Origin: Lingula anatina
Taxonomy: Eukaryota > Brachiopoda > Lingulata > Lingulida > Lingulidae
Reading direction: 5' to 3'
Length of the DNA: 60,000 nucleotides
Assembly (NCBI RefSeq): GCF_001039355.2
Contig: NW_019774637.1
Span: 146,927 to 206,926 of the forward strand
The notes beneath the pieces were generated by a model. That model worked only from the letters and a program-made list of their open reading frames with translations. It had not been told where the DNA came from and made no database searches. The position numbers and the translations under genes were made by a program. Each line of letters begins with the position of its first letter. Position 1 is the first letter of the stretch. Below, piece by piece: positions 11,893 to 26,568 of this stretch.

Positions 11893-13864
11893 AGTCAGAA
11901 CAGGATTCTGGAAGTAGATATTTGCTTAAATATCTTTGCTGTAGTCCCACTCCATTTATGTCCCAGTTTCTCTAAAAAAATATGTAGACATGTTATCCCA
12001 AGCTAGTCATAGACAGCCAGTATATATCAGTGAAATACTGCCCTCCACTTGCTTTGCTCATTACTGGATTTACCATTTGGTATGGAGAGGAGTGGCCTCC
12101 CTATTTAGGCTAGTCAAAGAAAAATTACCTATCTTTAGCCCCTTCTCCAAACCCCTGGTCATTTAGTTTTACCCTTTTTCCATTTTTGTTATGTCATATC
12201 CTTGGATATACACATTCAAAGCAGTTTGTGTGATAATTTATTATCATAGAGATGATGTTATATTTTGTTGATAGAATCATCATTATCCATGTAACATGCT
12301 AGTTCATGTACCACACCAAGGGATTTGTTTTGACAGAGAATATTTTTCAAATATCTCTGAATGTGGTATAGTTGCCCTTTTGAAGTTTGTTATCAGCATT
12401 AAGAGAGCTGAACTCTAGCTGCTGGTTTGGTGATACATACCACCCATACATTAGTTTTTTTATTTTATTTATTGTTAAAATTATTATTTTTATTATTTAT
12501 TTATTTTTATTTATTTATTATTATTTTTAATGGGTGATTTCTGTCATTCTGTTGTAGTGAGAGTGGTTAATTAAAAAGTTCTTTTCACACAGAGAGTGAC
12601 ATCTTTGTGATACAGCTGTACGCGATATGTTTTAAGAGATTGACCACTTACGATAACAGCCAGGCTATAATGTAAGGGGGTCATGAGAATGGAGCTCTCC
12701 CTCAACATGGCCATTTGAGTATCTACTAAACAGCAAGAAGTGAACTTGTGAAAGGGAGTAAAGTGTAATAATGTTATGTGACAATAAGATGGCAACTGTA
12801 AAACTTGACAAAATATATTAGCATGGGTGTATCACAAATATATATGTAATGCTCATTGTGAAAAGCTCTATTGAGTGGCTTGTGTGGCAACTGTTTGGGA
12901 TATTTCCTGCTCTTTACCAAAGTCAGAGAGGAAGGCTTTTAAGCAGAATTTTTATATTTGATTTGTACGTAACATTTGGGTTGTGAATGCTTCCTAGCAG
13001 AGATCAGAAGAGCAGTTTTAGGGGAAATGGGGAGTGTTCATACCCAGATATTGTTATTGATGTACACACTAACAGAATTATAAAATAAAACTAGTCAGAT
13101 CTGAGTTAGTTTTTTATTCTTTATTGTTATTATTAAAATTTAATTAGTGTACATCACATTGTATTTAATATTTATTTTAAAAAATTTACTGGTCATTATG
13201 AATGGGACATGATCAAAGTGAAAACAAGTTTTCAGAATGTTCTTAGGAAAGATTTGCACCATAAATTGACAATTTACAGAGACAAATTAATACCGTTAAG
13301 GTTTTTTTAAAAATCCTTTGAAGCCCTGACCCAGAGAGAAACAAAACCTATCACTGATAATAATTTTTATTTTCTGTAAAGTCTGGCATACAACCCAGTA
13401 ATTATTCATTTAATACAGGAACATTGAGTGTACTATGTTTAATATGACAATAATATGTTAAAGGTTGACTGATAATTAATCTTCACACTTCAAGAACGGG
13501 AGATCACCAATAATATATATATATCAAATGTCTACAATCATGTGAACGGTACTAAGTGACTATTAATTATAGATATGCAATAAAATACCGCGCATGGCCC
13601 ATTCCCTGCATGAAGAAAATTGAACCTGTTCACTGACAGCCCCCTGATGAGTACACTTTTATTGTAGATTAACAACAAATGTAAATAAATAAAGAAATCA
13701 ATCATTAGGGAGTTAGTTCCCCATCTTGTGTAAGTTGGGGAGCGTAATGGAACCCTGAGTGTGTCGAGTTTTCAGTCAATCTGCACCATTCTACATGGTT
13801 CACCAGAAAATAAAAGTGTAGGAAAACAATTGCTTTTATAATACCCAAAATTTTACATGGCCCA

Positions 13865-14028
13865 ATTCAGAATAGGGGACTAACTAGTCCGAGGGTCAAA
13901 TATGGCGACCCACTACAAAGCTTGCTATCTAATACTCTAATAGACACTGAATGGACATCCTGTGGGGAATTATTCAAGTGGGTCGGTCATATTTGATCCT
14001 CAGACTAGTAAGTCCCCTATTCTAAATC
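13865..14028. mobile_element. MITE-like element with ~36-bp terminal inverted repeats
   Basis: The left end GAATAGGGGACTAACTAGTC continues into GAGGGTCAAATATG. The right end is its inverted match (CATATTTGATCCTCAGACTA, then GTAAGTCCCCTATTC). The 160-bp size, AT-rich centre and lack of coding capacity fit a non-autonomous DNA transposon. A weak relative of one end occurs near 29395-29470. Confidence 0.75.
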
Positions 14029-15417
14029 AGGCCTATGTCATATGGTACTAGATACATACAGCACCCTATCCTTCCAAATCTGACCACTTTCAAAATTCCA
14101 CAAGGTTGAAAATGAAGCATCCACGTTTACTTGCACACATTACCAAAATAGTTTCTCATTATTGACAGCATATTTTTATAAACAGATTTTCGTATAACAG
14201 ATTTTGGTCAGAAAATATGTCAGCTCTCCTTAATACTATCAACCTATTGCTGAATTACTCGCTGCCAAATTCCTTCTAATATCTATAATCTGTGAGGTAT
14301 GTCAAGCTATAAAGATATAGGGGTATTGAAAAATTCTATTTCTTTTATAAGTGAGTAAGATATTATTTTGAAAATGAACTACAACAACTGCTGTAAACCT
14401 TAATTAGGCCATTTCATGTGATTATCGCCTTAGTCAGACTAAGGGTATGATTAGGTGATTATTTGATTACATCAAGTTTTTGATTTCAACCTAGTTTTAA
14501 GAAAGTTTCAAAAGTGTCTTTTCTTTCCAAATATTATAAATATTATAAATTCCCTTTCAATACATTAGGAAGGTGACATTTCACCCCATTACTTGACAGC
14601 ATGTCCCCAATATCACATAATGCAAGAAATTTTTGTCTGACCACAAGTAAGATGCAACTTTGATTTAAAATCCCAACCAGTAACCTCACCAGACTTCACA
14701 ACGTTCTCTATAAAAATATCCAGCCAGATTGGGTGCTCACACATGACCTCAAGGAGTTATTTTCTGCAGATATTTTTCTGGCTTATTCTGTGCACATTTC
14801 TATCCTCCAAACAAATTTGGAAAAAGAAAAAAATGCCATCATCACCCAAAGAGAAGTGATCACACTTCACATCAAAGTGTCATTCTGTTGCAGTAGTAGC
14901 TCAAGCATTCTAACAAAACCAAGGGTCTGTCAGGCAAGGCCAATGCCAATTTACAAAAGATATTTATACCAAGTCTAATGGCCACATCAACATCACACCT
15001 GTCTGTCACATTTTTTACATGACGTCACATTTTTTTACATGACCCATTCAATACACTGCAAGCCACTCACTACTTTCCATGGAAATAAAATAAATATTTG
15101 TAAAATCCTTTAAACCTGCATGCTTTCCTTTCTATATCTCGTTTCCTTTGTCTATTCCTACAGGTATAATTATCAGAATCCAGCACCATGTACTATGATA
15201 TTGTATAAATTAAATAACACCATGTTTGACCTGAATCAATCTAGCTATTTTTTGGGGGGTTCTTTCTCTCCCTCTGGGATTAACATCTTGTCTCTGGATG
15301 CCTGGTTATGAACTTTACAATCTTTCATTTCATAAACCTCAATTAGCACTGCTAAAAACTCTCCTACATACACCCCATGTTTATGTGGCCACCTCAAAGT
15401 ATAAAAACAAACTCTCA

Positions 15418-15640
15418 GGGCTCATTCCCATTGAAACAAAGTACATCAATCCAAGACTAGCTGAATGCAATCAGATTAACACACCTCTTGCTTCCAACAT
15501 ACATAATCACCAGTTTTTCTGTATTCTACTCAATGCCAGGATGAGGTGTGTTAATTTGTTAATCAGATTGCATTCAGTTTGAGTCCCCGCGCAGTTGAAT
15601 CAATCTACATAGAATGACAGTTCCATTAGGTATGAGCCCT
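15418..15640. mobile_element. Foldback MITE, family B
   Basis: Terminal AGGGCTCATTCC (15418) pairs with GGTATGAGCCCT (to 15640). Internal arms also pair: CTGAATGCAATCAGATTAAC with GTTAATCAGATTGCATTCAG. The internal motif recurs at 19225-19320, 24300-24345, 24646-24903 and near 44705-44735, so this is a multi-copy family. Confidence 0.75.
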
Positions 15641-16616
15641 TAATTAAGTCATCTAATAAACACTTATGGTCTCGAGATGAAACATATCCCAAGTGACCAC
15701 ACAATTAACACCTCGTTATTTTGCAGCAATCTTGCTTTGCGAAATTGGAATCAACTCAGTTGTCCCCAAATATTGTGACTAAATGTTCAACCAAGAGACT
15801 TTTTTGGGGGGATTTGGAGGAGAATGAGGTAAGAAATAAAGACACCGAGTATGGCAACGCAAGGAATAAGAAACTGATTTATCCAGAAATTATCTCCTGA
15901 CTGTTTTATCTCAAGTTCTGAAGAATGACTGTCATTTGCACAACAGTTTTGTGTTTTGTGTGTTACTTTTGTATTGCTATCTAAGACCACATTCCTGGCA
16001 CATACAGTTTCTCCCTAATGGCTATAAGGTTAACCACACCTAACATCAACCCTCACACATCTTCTAGTCTCATTTGACATTCCGCCATACTGGCAGTCTG
16101 GATTGAGGCTATTTATGATGATTCCCATTGCTTGAACTACAATATCTCTACCATCCTTGCTTGTACTTCAATACTTCTGTCTTACAAATATTTTTCTGTG
16201 CAAGTCATCTTCACATGTCAGCATCAGGTTCTTTACTGTGGAGCAGCACCACCTATTATCAAGATGAGCCCTACAATATATTTACAAATTCTTATTCAAA
16301 AATTCTTTCAGTAAACACATCATAAACTGTAGTAATTCCATGTCCATCAGGCTTTATAACAATTCAGCTACCAGCCTACCTATTACATCTCTAGAATATT
16401 ATATCCAGTGGCACTTTACACACTGCAGATCAATCAAACACAAAGGATGTGCTTTCTATTGCCAATCACAGCCTACATGTACAACAAGCAGCCATCTTGA
16501 TGACTTGCATAATTGGAAACAAAAAAACCGTAGAGTCTAAACAGAGAGAGAAAGAGTCAGTGGTCGTTCTGTGCAGTGCAATGGTAAAAACTGTCCAGCT
16601 AAATCATGCACCTAGG

Positions 16617-19600
16617 TTAGTGTAAGTAGTCCGTAACTGAGGCAAAAGCACAGGATCCCGCGCCCACTTTAGCCATCATCTTCATACACTCTGTGGCTTG
16701 GCCTATGATAAGCTGGAGTGGAGGGGTTTTAGGGAGGCCATGTGATTCTGGAACGACAACAATAAATGTTTTCATCGTAACGGTTTTGTTATTAGACATT
16801 ATGTTTTAGGCAGTCTTTTTTTTTTATTATTATTATTTTATTTTACAATTTATCTTCCAATTGATTACTTTCCAATGTTTCTTGTTTGAAAGATTTTTTT
16901 CTGCAGACAAAAGTTAAATGAAAGTTTTGAATATGTATTTATGTTACTTTGTGTGTGTGTGTGTGTGTGTGTGTATGCGTGCGTGCATGCGTGTGCCTGT
17001 AGTTACCTAGGATGGCACTGTTGAGGGCAGCACAGACAGGTTCTCTCTGGACAGGGTCCAGCTGAAAACCCACAGGACTGTTCCACGGGTCTGAGTAGGC
17101 CAGCAGGCTGAATGCATCCTGTACACAGAGAGATTCTATGTAGAACTAGACACAAATGCTGGTAAATACACAGATATTTATAGATGGAACTAATTAATAG
17201 ATAAAACAGACAGCAACACCGGTAAGTACATAGATATTCATAGATAAAACAGACAGCAATGCTGGTAAATACACAGATATTTATAAATAAAACAGACAGA
17301 AATGCTGGTACATACACAGATATATTATGGATATAACTAAACAGCAATGCCAAGAAATGAATAACTACTTACACCAGTTTTGCATGAATGACATTCTATA
17401 TCATTTATAAAATAAATTCTTTGAGATTTGTGACAGTTTAAGAACTTTGATAAATAATGCTGTATAACAACTTCCCCCCACCTGCAGTGCCTTTTTATTG
17501 GCTTGGTTTTTTCCATATTCATTGCGTAGCTGTACACTCATAGCATGAAGTTCCCTGCCGTATTGGAGCATTTTTTCAATGGCGGCTTGGTTTCCTCCAC
17601 ATAGCTGACGCTTCTGCTGGTGCGGAAACTCACTAGTGTCTTCAAGAATGATAGGATAAGGTTACATTACACACCAACTGCAGATAATTTAACTCTTAAA
17701 ATTCAAGGTTTTCTTACAATTTTTACCCACTTGATATATTGTCCAGTAATAAAATTACAACTTGATAGCTTTTTCCATTTTTAAACCAATATATCAGACA
17801 TTTGTGCTCTTATGAAGGCATTTTCTGGGAATTTCAAATATTTATCCAAGTACATTACATATTTTTGTTACATCCCCCATCATCTTATTGTGTAATTCCA
17901 TCAATGCATTTAAGCTTATATGCATTAAAGAATAGTATATAAAAGATGCATGTGTTCTATGGTATCCTTTTTTAAAAACTTTATTACTTTTTTCTATTTG
18001 ACGAAAAAAAAAATTCAACCAAAACACATACCCATATCACACTCCAGCTCTTCTCGACTAACTCCATTTGTGTGCGAAACTCCATTCGAAACGCCATTAC
18101 TGTGTGAGGAATGGTACTCCTCTTCTAGAGAGCCCATCTCCACATCATTGTCTATAAGCCTGTTAGTGGCAGCAGCAGCAGTTGTGGTAGTAGTACAGGC
18201 AGCATTGCCATTCATAGAGTTCATATGGTTCATATCTGACTCAGATATAGTCTGTAACGGTAGCCCCATAGGATCAATCAATGTCACATTGTTGTGTGTA
18301 CTTTGTTGTTGTTGTTGTTGTTGCTGTTGTTGTGATAAGGATCCTTTAGTTGCTATAGTAATCCTATTAGGACTATTGTTCCCAGAGCTGTTGGAGGCTG
18401 ACCGCTGTCCACCGTGAAATGAGGAGTGGTGGACAGGGCTCATGTTAGGACTGGACTTGCCGCTGCCACTACTGTGACGCGATTTGGGGCTGCGTATGGC
18501 AGCGCCCCGCACTTCACTGTCCGTTCCATTGACCATTTCTATAAACTGGCGACATTTGAGCATGAACAGCAGGTTACTGTGGCTCTCCAGTAAGCCTGGG
18601 TACAGTTGTTGTGTGGTGTCAATAGCCTCTCCCATCCTGCCTGCTAGAACTAGCTTCTGTATTCCTGCAACCACAGAATATCATAAACACTTTACATGAG
18701 CCACTATGAACAACTGAGCAGGCAGGATTTCAAAATGCCCATGATCTTTTCATGCTATAACACACTGTAACCAATTAATACTGTAAGGCCTAAGATATTT
18801 GACACTTTTTATATGCTTCCCTGTCTTTGAAAATATAGCCATATTACAAACAACCAAATTGCACTATCACACACTTTTAATCATTAAAAAAAAAAAAAAT
18901 TAAATTCATTCTCTTTTCATTTAAAACCTCTATAAAACAGGAAGTTATGTTTTAACCATAGCACAGTTTCTGTTTTACTCAGGGCATTGTCAGATCACTG
19001 TAGCCCATCTCTTAACCCTGAGTTCTCTTACGCTGTCTGTTCTTTATAGACACCAACTCCTCCTCAAACGCCTGCCCAGTGTTCCTGGCAAATGATTCTG
19101 CTGTAGCACAATAACCGTGGTGGACTAGATATGTGGACACAATCCTACAGGGGGAAAAAAACATAACAGTAATACATATGAGCTAGAACACAATCAGAAG
19201 AGACAATACAATGAGAATGGGTGTCAATCTGTTCATCTGATTGCACTCAGTGAGAGTCTCTATGGAGTTGGCATGCAGTAGCTAGGCCAATAAAATTCAC
19301 TGTGAAAGGCCCCTCTGATCAACTTTATACCTATACAAATCCAGCATTTTCACTTTATGGGCAGAGTGTGTTAAACTGGGCTCTCTGGCTGACTTTTAGG
19401 GTATACATGTCCAGCATTTTCACGTTACAGGCACAGTGTGTATACAAGGGGTGAGGCATGCATCCCTGGACTTACTTCTGTAGAGCTGTTTGGAACTCTC
19501 CTCTTCTGTCTGGTACAGGGAAACGTTCAATGGTGGTCCTGGTCTTCAGACGCCACTCCTGGAACCACAAACATCAGTTTTACTTCAAAATCCCATATGG

Positions 19601-20510
19601 TATTAATAAAACTACCATATTCAATATAAAGAATCACTGTAGCTACAAATTACTATGCTGGCTTTAGGATTCCCTAGCTTCCACAGGACTATAGGCCCAT
19701 TACCTTCATGTAGTCCTCTATGTCAAATACAAATGGACTCTGTCCAAAGTTGGCCTCCACCACTTCCCCTGGAGTCTGGAGACCCACTGTGGGATACAGA
19801 TTACCCTGGAAGAAGAGGTACATCATTTAATATGACATATCTAACATGGAGTTAGATAGCAGAGGGATGTAAAATATCTTCCTACGGTCCTACCAATCTG
19901 CCTATTATGGGAAAAACCTCCTCTAGCTGGAAAAGGAATTAGATGTCAAGTGTTAGTCGATTCTGGGTTGTTCAAATTTAACACACAAATTACCCACTGA
20001 CATCAATTCTCATTTTTCCTTAATAGAAGATTTAACACAAATTGTGGCCAATTTAAATTTGAAGTATTTTCCCTTTTTATTTCTGGCATGAACGTTAAAC
20101 ACAGCCTTTAACAGGAGTAGTTTTAAAGTTATAAATAACTACTTACTGGGAGATCTGTGAATGCCACACCTGAAAAAGAATATGAAAATCCAATTACAAC
20201 CCTTTACCCACTATGAGCCTCTCTATTATAGACATTAACTTCTTATGTTACTAATTTTGCTCATAATACATGTAGTAGTACATGTAATATCACTCACTTT
20301 TAATATCTTTTTAGATCAATGAACACCCACATCTGACAGCTAATGTATCCAGAAAGAACACTAATCACTACTTTTGCCTACAGGTGACTACACACAGCCT
20401 TTCAACCAGCAATTTTCATATTTTTGCTGCTTTCCCCAACCAACACTTTAAATGCCAAGATACACACCCATCCATATACACACAAATACTCACAAACACA
20501 AGTACATGCT

Positions 20511-20541
<31 letters not shown>

Positions 20542-23500
20542 GCGATCTGTCAAAATTATATAATAAAACTGTTTCATAAATAACATACATATTAATCAAA
20601 GACTTTTAATCTCAGCAAAGAAGCACATATGGCCACAACAATACTGAATCCACAGGCAATAAAACACTCCCAACACAAAATAAGTTACTGTTAAACAAGA
20701 AGGGTCATCTTTTAATCATAAAGACTGTCTGTAATCATTATATATGTGACAATAAACATGAACCAAGCCTTTTAAATCAAGTTTTTCAGCACCTGAAGTA
20801 TCAAATAGGGTGATGGCTGATTCATCAATTAACAAAGACATTGCATTTCACCCAACAAAATTGAATAACAGGATCCAATATTTTAAAACAGTGAACATAA
20901 CAAATCACCACAGGAAAATGGGCTGTCAAGCTGAAGGAGAAAACATTAGGAAATAAAGACAGCAATGTTTAATTAGCAATGACTAAACAACAGGACAAGA
21001 GGTGAAGCTGAACCCTGGGAAATTATAATGCCAAGCACTAGAAAAACATTTTGTAAAGCTTTCATTTTTGGAATACAAATTAGCTAAAATGTGGCTAAAA
21101 ATAACTGTTATGTACATAATAACATATTTATGCAATCATGTTTTGATCTAATTTCATGATATCCTGGCAATTTGATATGTGAACACAAGTTTTGTCCTTC
21201 CATCATTCTGCATCACAGTAAATATGAGACTTATCTCTGCAAACACAGACACAGACAACTCTGTTCTTTAGATATTATCAATATTTTTACAGACACATGC
21301 ACTCATGTTTGAATGCAAGCAAGCCAACATACACGCCCGCATGCACAAACACAAACACACACACACAAACACAAACACACCTAGTGACCAAGTTCTCTCA
21401 CCTACATTCACCACAGCAGGCACGCATGCATGCACAAACACACACACACGCACACACCTACTAACCAAGTTACCTCACCTAGATTCTCCGTAGTATACGT
21501 GCATGCATACAACCTACGCCTACGGACCTAGTTCTCTCACCTAGATTCAACCTCGCATGCACACATGCACATACAAACACAAGCAAGCAAATACCAACTG
21601 ACCAAGTTGTCTCACCTAGATTCAACCTCGCATGCAAGCCCGCATGCACAAACACAAACACACACACACACACACACACACATCAACTGCCTAAGTTATC
21701 TCACCCAGATTCACCCCATTCTTGGTATAGAAGCAGGTGTTGTCAATCAAGTTGATGCAGCACCCCACCACATCACCAGTGGTGAACGTAGGACCATACG
21801 GCTGACCGTTGCCAGAGGAACAAAATGAATGCCCATCATCTCCATGGTAACCATACGAATGTTTGTCCCAACCTGAAATTGATTAGAAATCAATCACATT
21901 TCTTCTTGGTTCAAACATTTTATTGATCTGAGCTGGACACAGGCCGGGTCTGGCTTATAAATGGCCACTTAGTTTCAGCCATAAATATTGACTTTGGTAT
22001 GGTCATCTACACTATTTACTATGATCACAAATACTAATCTGTTATCCGTCTTACAATTTTTTGCTAAGCCATCTAGATTACACAGAGCTTAAACATTTAG
22101 ATTACACAATGGGCAACAGAACAAAATAAAAGGATACAGGAACAATAACTATCCATGCAATATAAAATTAACATTTCCTTTCTGTATCTATTTTACTTTC
22201 TGCCTGAAATAACCACAGGAAACTTATTCTTAAATTCATTTCATCTAAAGCTTATTACTCATGGTTTATTATGCAAGAGCAGGAAATCAATTTATTCTGA
22301 AGTTTTTTTCTTCTTTCACCATGTACATATATCACGCACTTAGATTTAGTGCTAGCATGGGTTGTGGGGGGAAAATGCGTACTTGAGGTGAAAGGAATTT
22401 CCATTATCATAAACCATTTAGTAACACTCAATAGTAGACCAGAAGTGCACTATCTCCAGTGCTGCCGTCTTACCTGGCTTAGGTTCACAACTAAAAGCTC
22501 AGTTGATGAGATAACATATGGCTTTGCTCTCCCAGACAGGTATTAAGACTATTTATATCCTGCCAAGGTAATCATGCTTTCAGAGCACAGCCATGAATAA
22601 GCTGATAGTTCACCTCCTAGTAATCTGATTACACACACTCTACTTGGCCTGGTGGTGGAGCAGGGATGTTTTTACACTACAGAGCCCCTACTAACACACA
22701 CTCCCCCCTTATTACATCATGAAAGTGTGTTGCACTGGATCAGTTTGGGTCTCTTGGGTTATAACTGAAGGGTCACTGCCAGGGTCACTTTGGGTCAACT
22801 TGATATGCCTCCATGCTGGGCCTTAAATACGTTTAAATTAGAATTGGGGTGTTCAAGATTTCAGATCTTTTAAAAATCTAACTGTTGACTGCAGAAAGAC
22901 AAAGTATCTTTCTAGGGAATTAGGATTTGTTGATTTTTGTGAAGGCAATAATTGCTGTGCTCCATTAGAAGTTCTGAACCTTATATTTTGGCAAGATTTC
23001 AGCTAGCAGGTGATTTTGCTCCTTTTTTTCTTCTCCCTAGATTAACAGGATGAGAAGGCCTTAAGCTCCTTAAATTCTTAGAAAAAATTTCTGAGGATCA
23101 ACCTTAAACTAAAACACATGGTAAACTGCAATGATGATACTCGAGACTTCTAACTGTGAACATGCCTAGGCTTTAAAGCTTAAAAGTACTTTTAGCTCTA
23201 AAAACTAGGAGCATCAAGCTAGCTCCCAACTGAGAATGCCTTGGTTACCTTATTACATAGAAATGGTGTACAAACAAGTGAACATCCTGCTTGTAGAGAG
23301 CCAAATGGAATGTTGTAAAGCTATAACACCTTAACTCTAACCCACCCAGTGGACTGTCAACTATCTCATGTGGACACATCTGTCACTGTGGTCTTCTCAA
23401 GTAACACAAGTTGAGCAACATGACATTTTAAAAGACCTGAACCTTAATTCCAGAACTAAATACATCCGTCCTCCCTGCCACTAGAGAATTGTAAACAATT

Positions 23501-26500
23501 TACCTCAAATGAACTCTTTGTACTCTTTTGTAAGTTAAATCATTTCATTTTGTAAGTAAAATAATTTCACTAAATTTGTCACATTGTGCCTCTCTCTCAC
23601 TTTCTTAGTCAGTCTAACTATTTATTTACATTACTATTTTATTTTGTTCTGTACTTGACTTTTATCATTTGCTTACTAGTACTAGTACTAGTACTTACTA
23701 TTCAGTCATTTAACTACATATAATCATTTATCTATTGAGGCGGTGGGGGAGGGGGAGGGATGAATTAAGGGAACCGGAGAAGATCAGCATTGGTCAGAAT
23801 TGTGCCGGAAGTGACGTGCAGTGGTGTTAGAAACGAAGCTGAGTGGTCATTTTAACATAGAGGTGAACGGCAGTGAAGACGGGTTGTCGGAGGAAAAAGA
23901 AGTTTTCTAAACAACATGGTAAGATAACTCTCTTTTTTTACGCATTTTGGGCAGAGAAAACTTGTAGAAATAATAAATGCATGANTTATTATTTCTACAA
24001 GTTTTCTCTGCCCAAAATGCGTAAAAAAAGAGAGTTATCTTACCATGTTGTTTAGAAAACTTCTTTTTCCTCCGACAACCCGTCTTCACTGCCGTTCACC
24101 TCTATGTTAAAATGACCACTCAGCTTCGTTTCTAACACCACTGCACGTCACTTCCGGCACAATTCTGACCAATGCTGATCTTCTCCGGTTCCCTTTATTG
24201 AGTTGAAATTTTTGTGTAATCTTTTATCTGAAGATTTCCATCTATTTCAACCCAGGAAAAAATCATTTCCAAAAATCCACAATGACAATCTATTATTCTG
24301 TTGTTAATCTCATTGCATTCAGTGAGAGTCCAAGCAGAAATAGTTCAAACTACCTATGACAGTTTCCTTAAAGTGTACTACCCAGTATGATGGTTACATT
24401 GTGGACACACCCTACACAACCCCCTCTCTCTCTCACCTGGCAATCTGTTCATGTTCACTCCCTGTGCTGACAAACCAATGCCCATGTACCTGGAAAAAGA
24501 GAGCACATAATATAAGAACATAATGATTAACTGTATCATAATCTTTTCTCAGGCAGTTTAAATAAACTGGAAAGAGGAATATTTATAGTAGAGACACAAG
24601 TTCCCAGTGATCTCTAAAAATCTCAGGGTGTTCCCATCCTTCATAAGGGGCCTTTCAGGATGAGTTGATTGGGATAGCTACTGATCACCAACTCCATGGG
24701 AACTCTCGCTGAATATAATCAGACTAACAGGCCAACACACATCCTCCAGGGCTTGAGGAGAATATAGAGAAGGTGGTGATCTACGACTACTTTAGACACA
24801 AAAAGAGGCATGCAAGTCTGTTAATCTGACTGCATTCAGTGAGTGTTCACGTGGAGTTAGGTTGCACTAGCTAGGTCATCCCAACTCATTCTTAATGTCT
24901 CCTAAGTCCCATTTCAAACAGAGAATGGTCAACCTATCACAGTATGCACTTTTTCAAATTTCTAACCACATGGAACCAAGCCAATCTAATCCTGCCCTGC
25001 CCACAGCCATACTGTAATTATCGTGTCCTTTGTTTGGCTTTCCAATGGTTATCTGATCACAACTTATGTCTTCTACTTGAGGTTAATATATAGATTGCTG
25101 CTATGTTTTATGGTATATCTTGAAGGCAATCATCAAAATGTCTTATAAAACTGATGTTTATACCCATAGGGAAAAGGGAAGTTTACACCAGAGAACAGGC
25201 AAACGGAAAATTTGATGAAACAAATAAAAGAGCTGAAATATTTCAATACTAGTATGTCTAATTTTAAGGATACATTAATCAAATATTTATCATTCACTCT
25301 TAGTCTTTTAAATATAGATACGAAAGTTCAACAGTCTTACAAAGTCCAAAGGAAAAGACATAAAATGTATTACTCAATTCTGCATTTTGGATAAAGCTAT
25401 ATCAAATCAAACTTAGCATTTTTTTCAGAGACCCAATTTTTTGGTCTTTCTTCTATATGTTTGTCAGACAATAGGTACAGCAGCTATGACAGTCACCGTA
25501 TGTGAGGACATCTGTTGGGACTAGAACTAAGGACAAGGGAATAGTGCTGGTTTAACTGCACCTGACTGACATGACATAGATTCACACCTGACAAGAGCCA
25601 CTAAGGGAATATAAATGTGGTCAATCCATTTCAGCCCAAATCAGAAGACAATGCATTAATATTAAGAGTCAGTGAAAGGGAGGGGGGGGGTTGAGTCAGG
25701 CATGGCGTGCAACATTTGTGTACAATATCAAAACAAAACAGAGGAGAATTTTGGGTTAAGGTCACATGATGGAGTTTTTAGTGGCTTGAAGTCTAGTGGA
25801 AAACCCAAATAACCTGAAAAAAACTTAGGTCTGACATGTCAAAGATCAAATATCTTGGTTGAACAAGGCAAGAAAGCTGTCAAAAGACAGACATATTTAA
25901 TAAAAACACCACCATAAATGAAATATATGGGCTCAAAACAGGGTAGTTAAAAATTTTCTTGAAATAGGGTAGTTTTTAATTTTTGAAATATTTTTTCCTT
26001 TATACTATACTGTTTTAGAACAGACAATATAGTGCTAAATATATCTTATTAAAGCGTGCAGTTTTTTGAGCTGAAGTATTGTATCATAGCATATCAATAT
26101 ATAAAATTAAAGATCTTTGTCTCACAAAAAAAGCCATGCCCTGGGATGACAGAAGTTTCGACCATAAAGATTCAAAGATATGGACTACAGACATGATCAA
26201 AATAATCTACTGTCAGTAGGTCAGGTAAATACAGGGCCAAGGTATACAAAAAACATGAGAATAACACTGGAATTATACTATAACGTTTATCAGACGTTAT
26301 CATTACTCACAAGACACAACTCGAAAGAGCTCGTTATCTGTTTGTTTATCCTTTTCTCTGTAGAATTTTTCCCAGACACTTCACTACAGTAACTGTTGAT
26401 AAATCTGTCTATCTAACCACATTATTTGCATTTACAGGTCAGGTTAGTCAAAAACAACACACCTTTGGGTAGATACTGCTGTATCTGAGCAACTCAGAAC

Positions 26501-26524
26501 TGAGTCTCTTATAATAATTTTGTA

Positions 26525-26568
<44 letters not shown>

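Larger units (their letters stand above)
11697..16616. other. Convergent intergenic region between ATP9 and RANBP9/10
   Basis: AT-rich DNA with both 3' UTRs somewhere in it, AATAAA hexamers on the + strand, and two foldback elements (13865-14028 and 15418-15640). The open frames here are short, have no recognisable motif and have no splice-consistent partners. I see no gene. Confidence 0.7.

Noticed and set aside
23873-24089. Identical 60-aa frames on both strands
   Set aside because: A consequence of the perfect inverted repeat around the N. They cross intron-like sequence and have no protein features.
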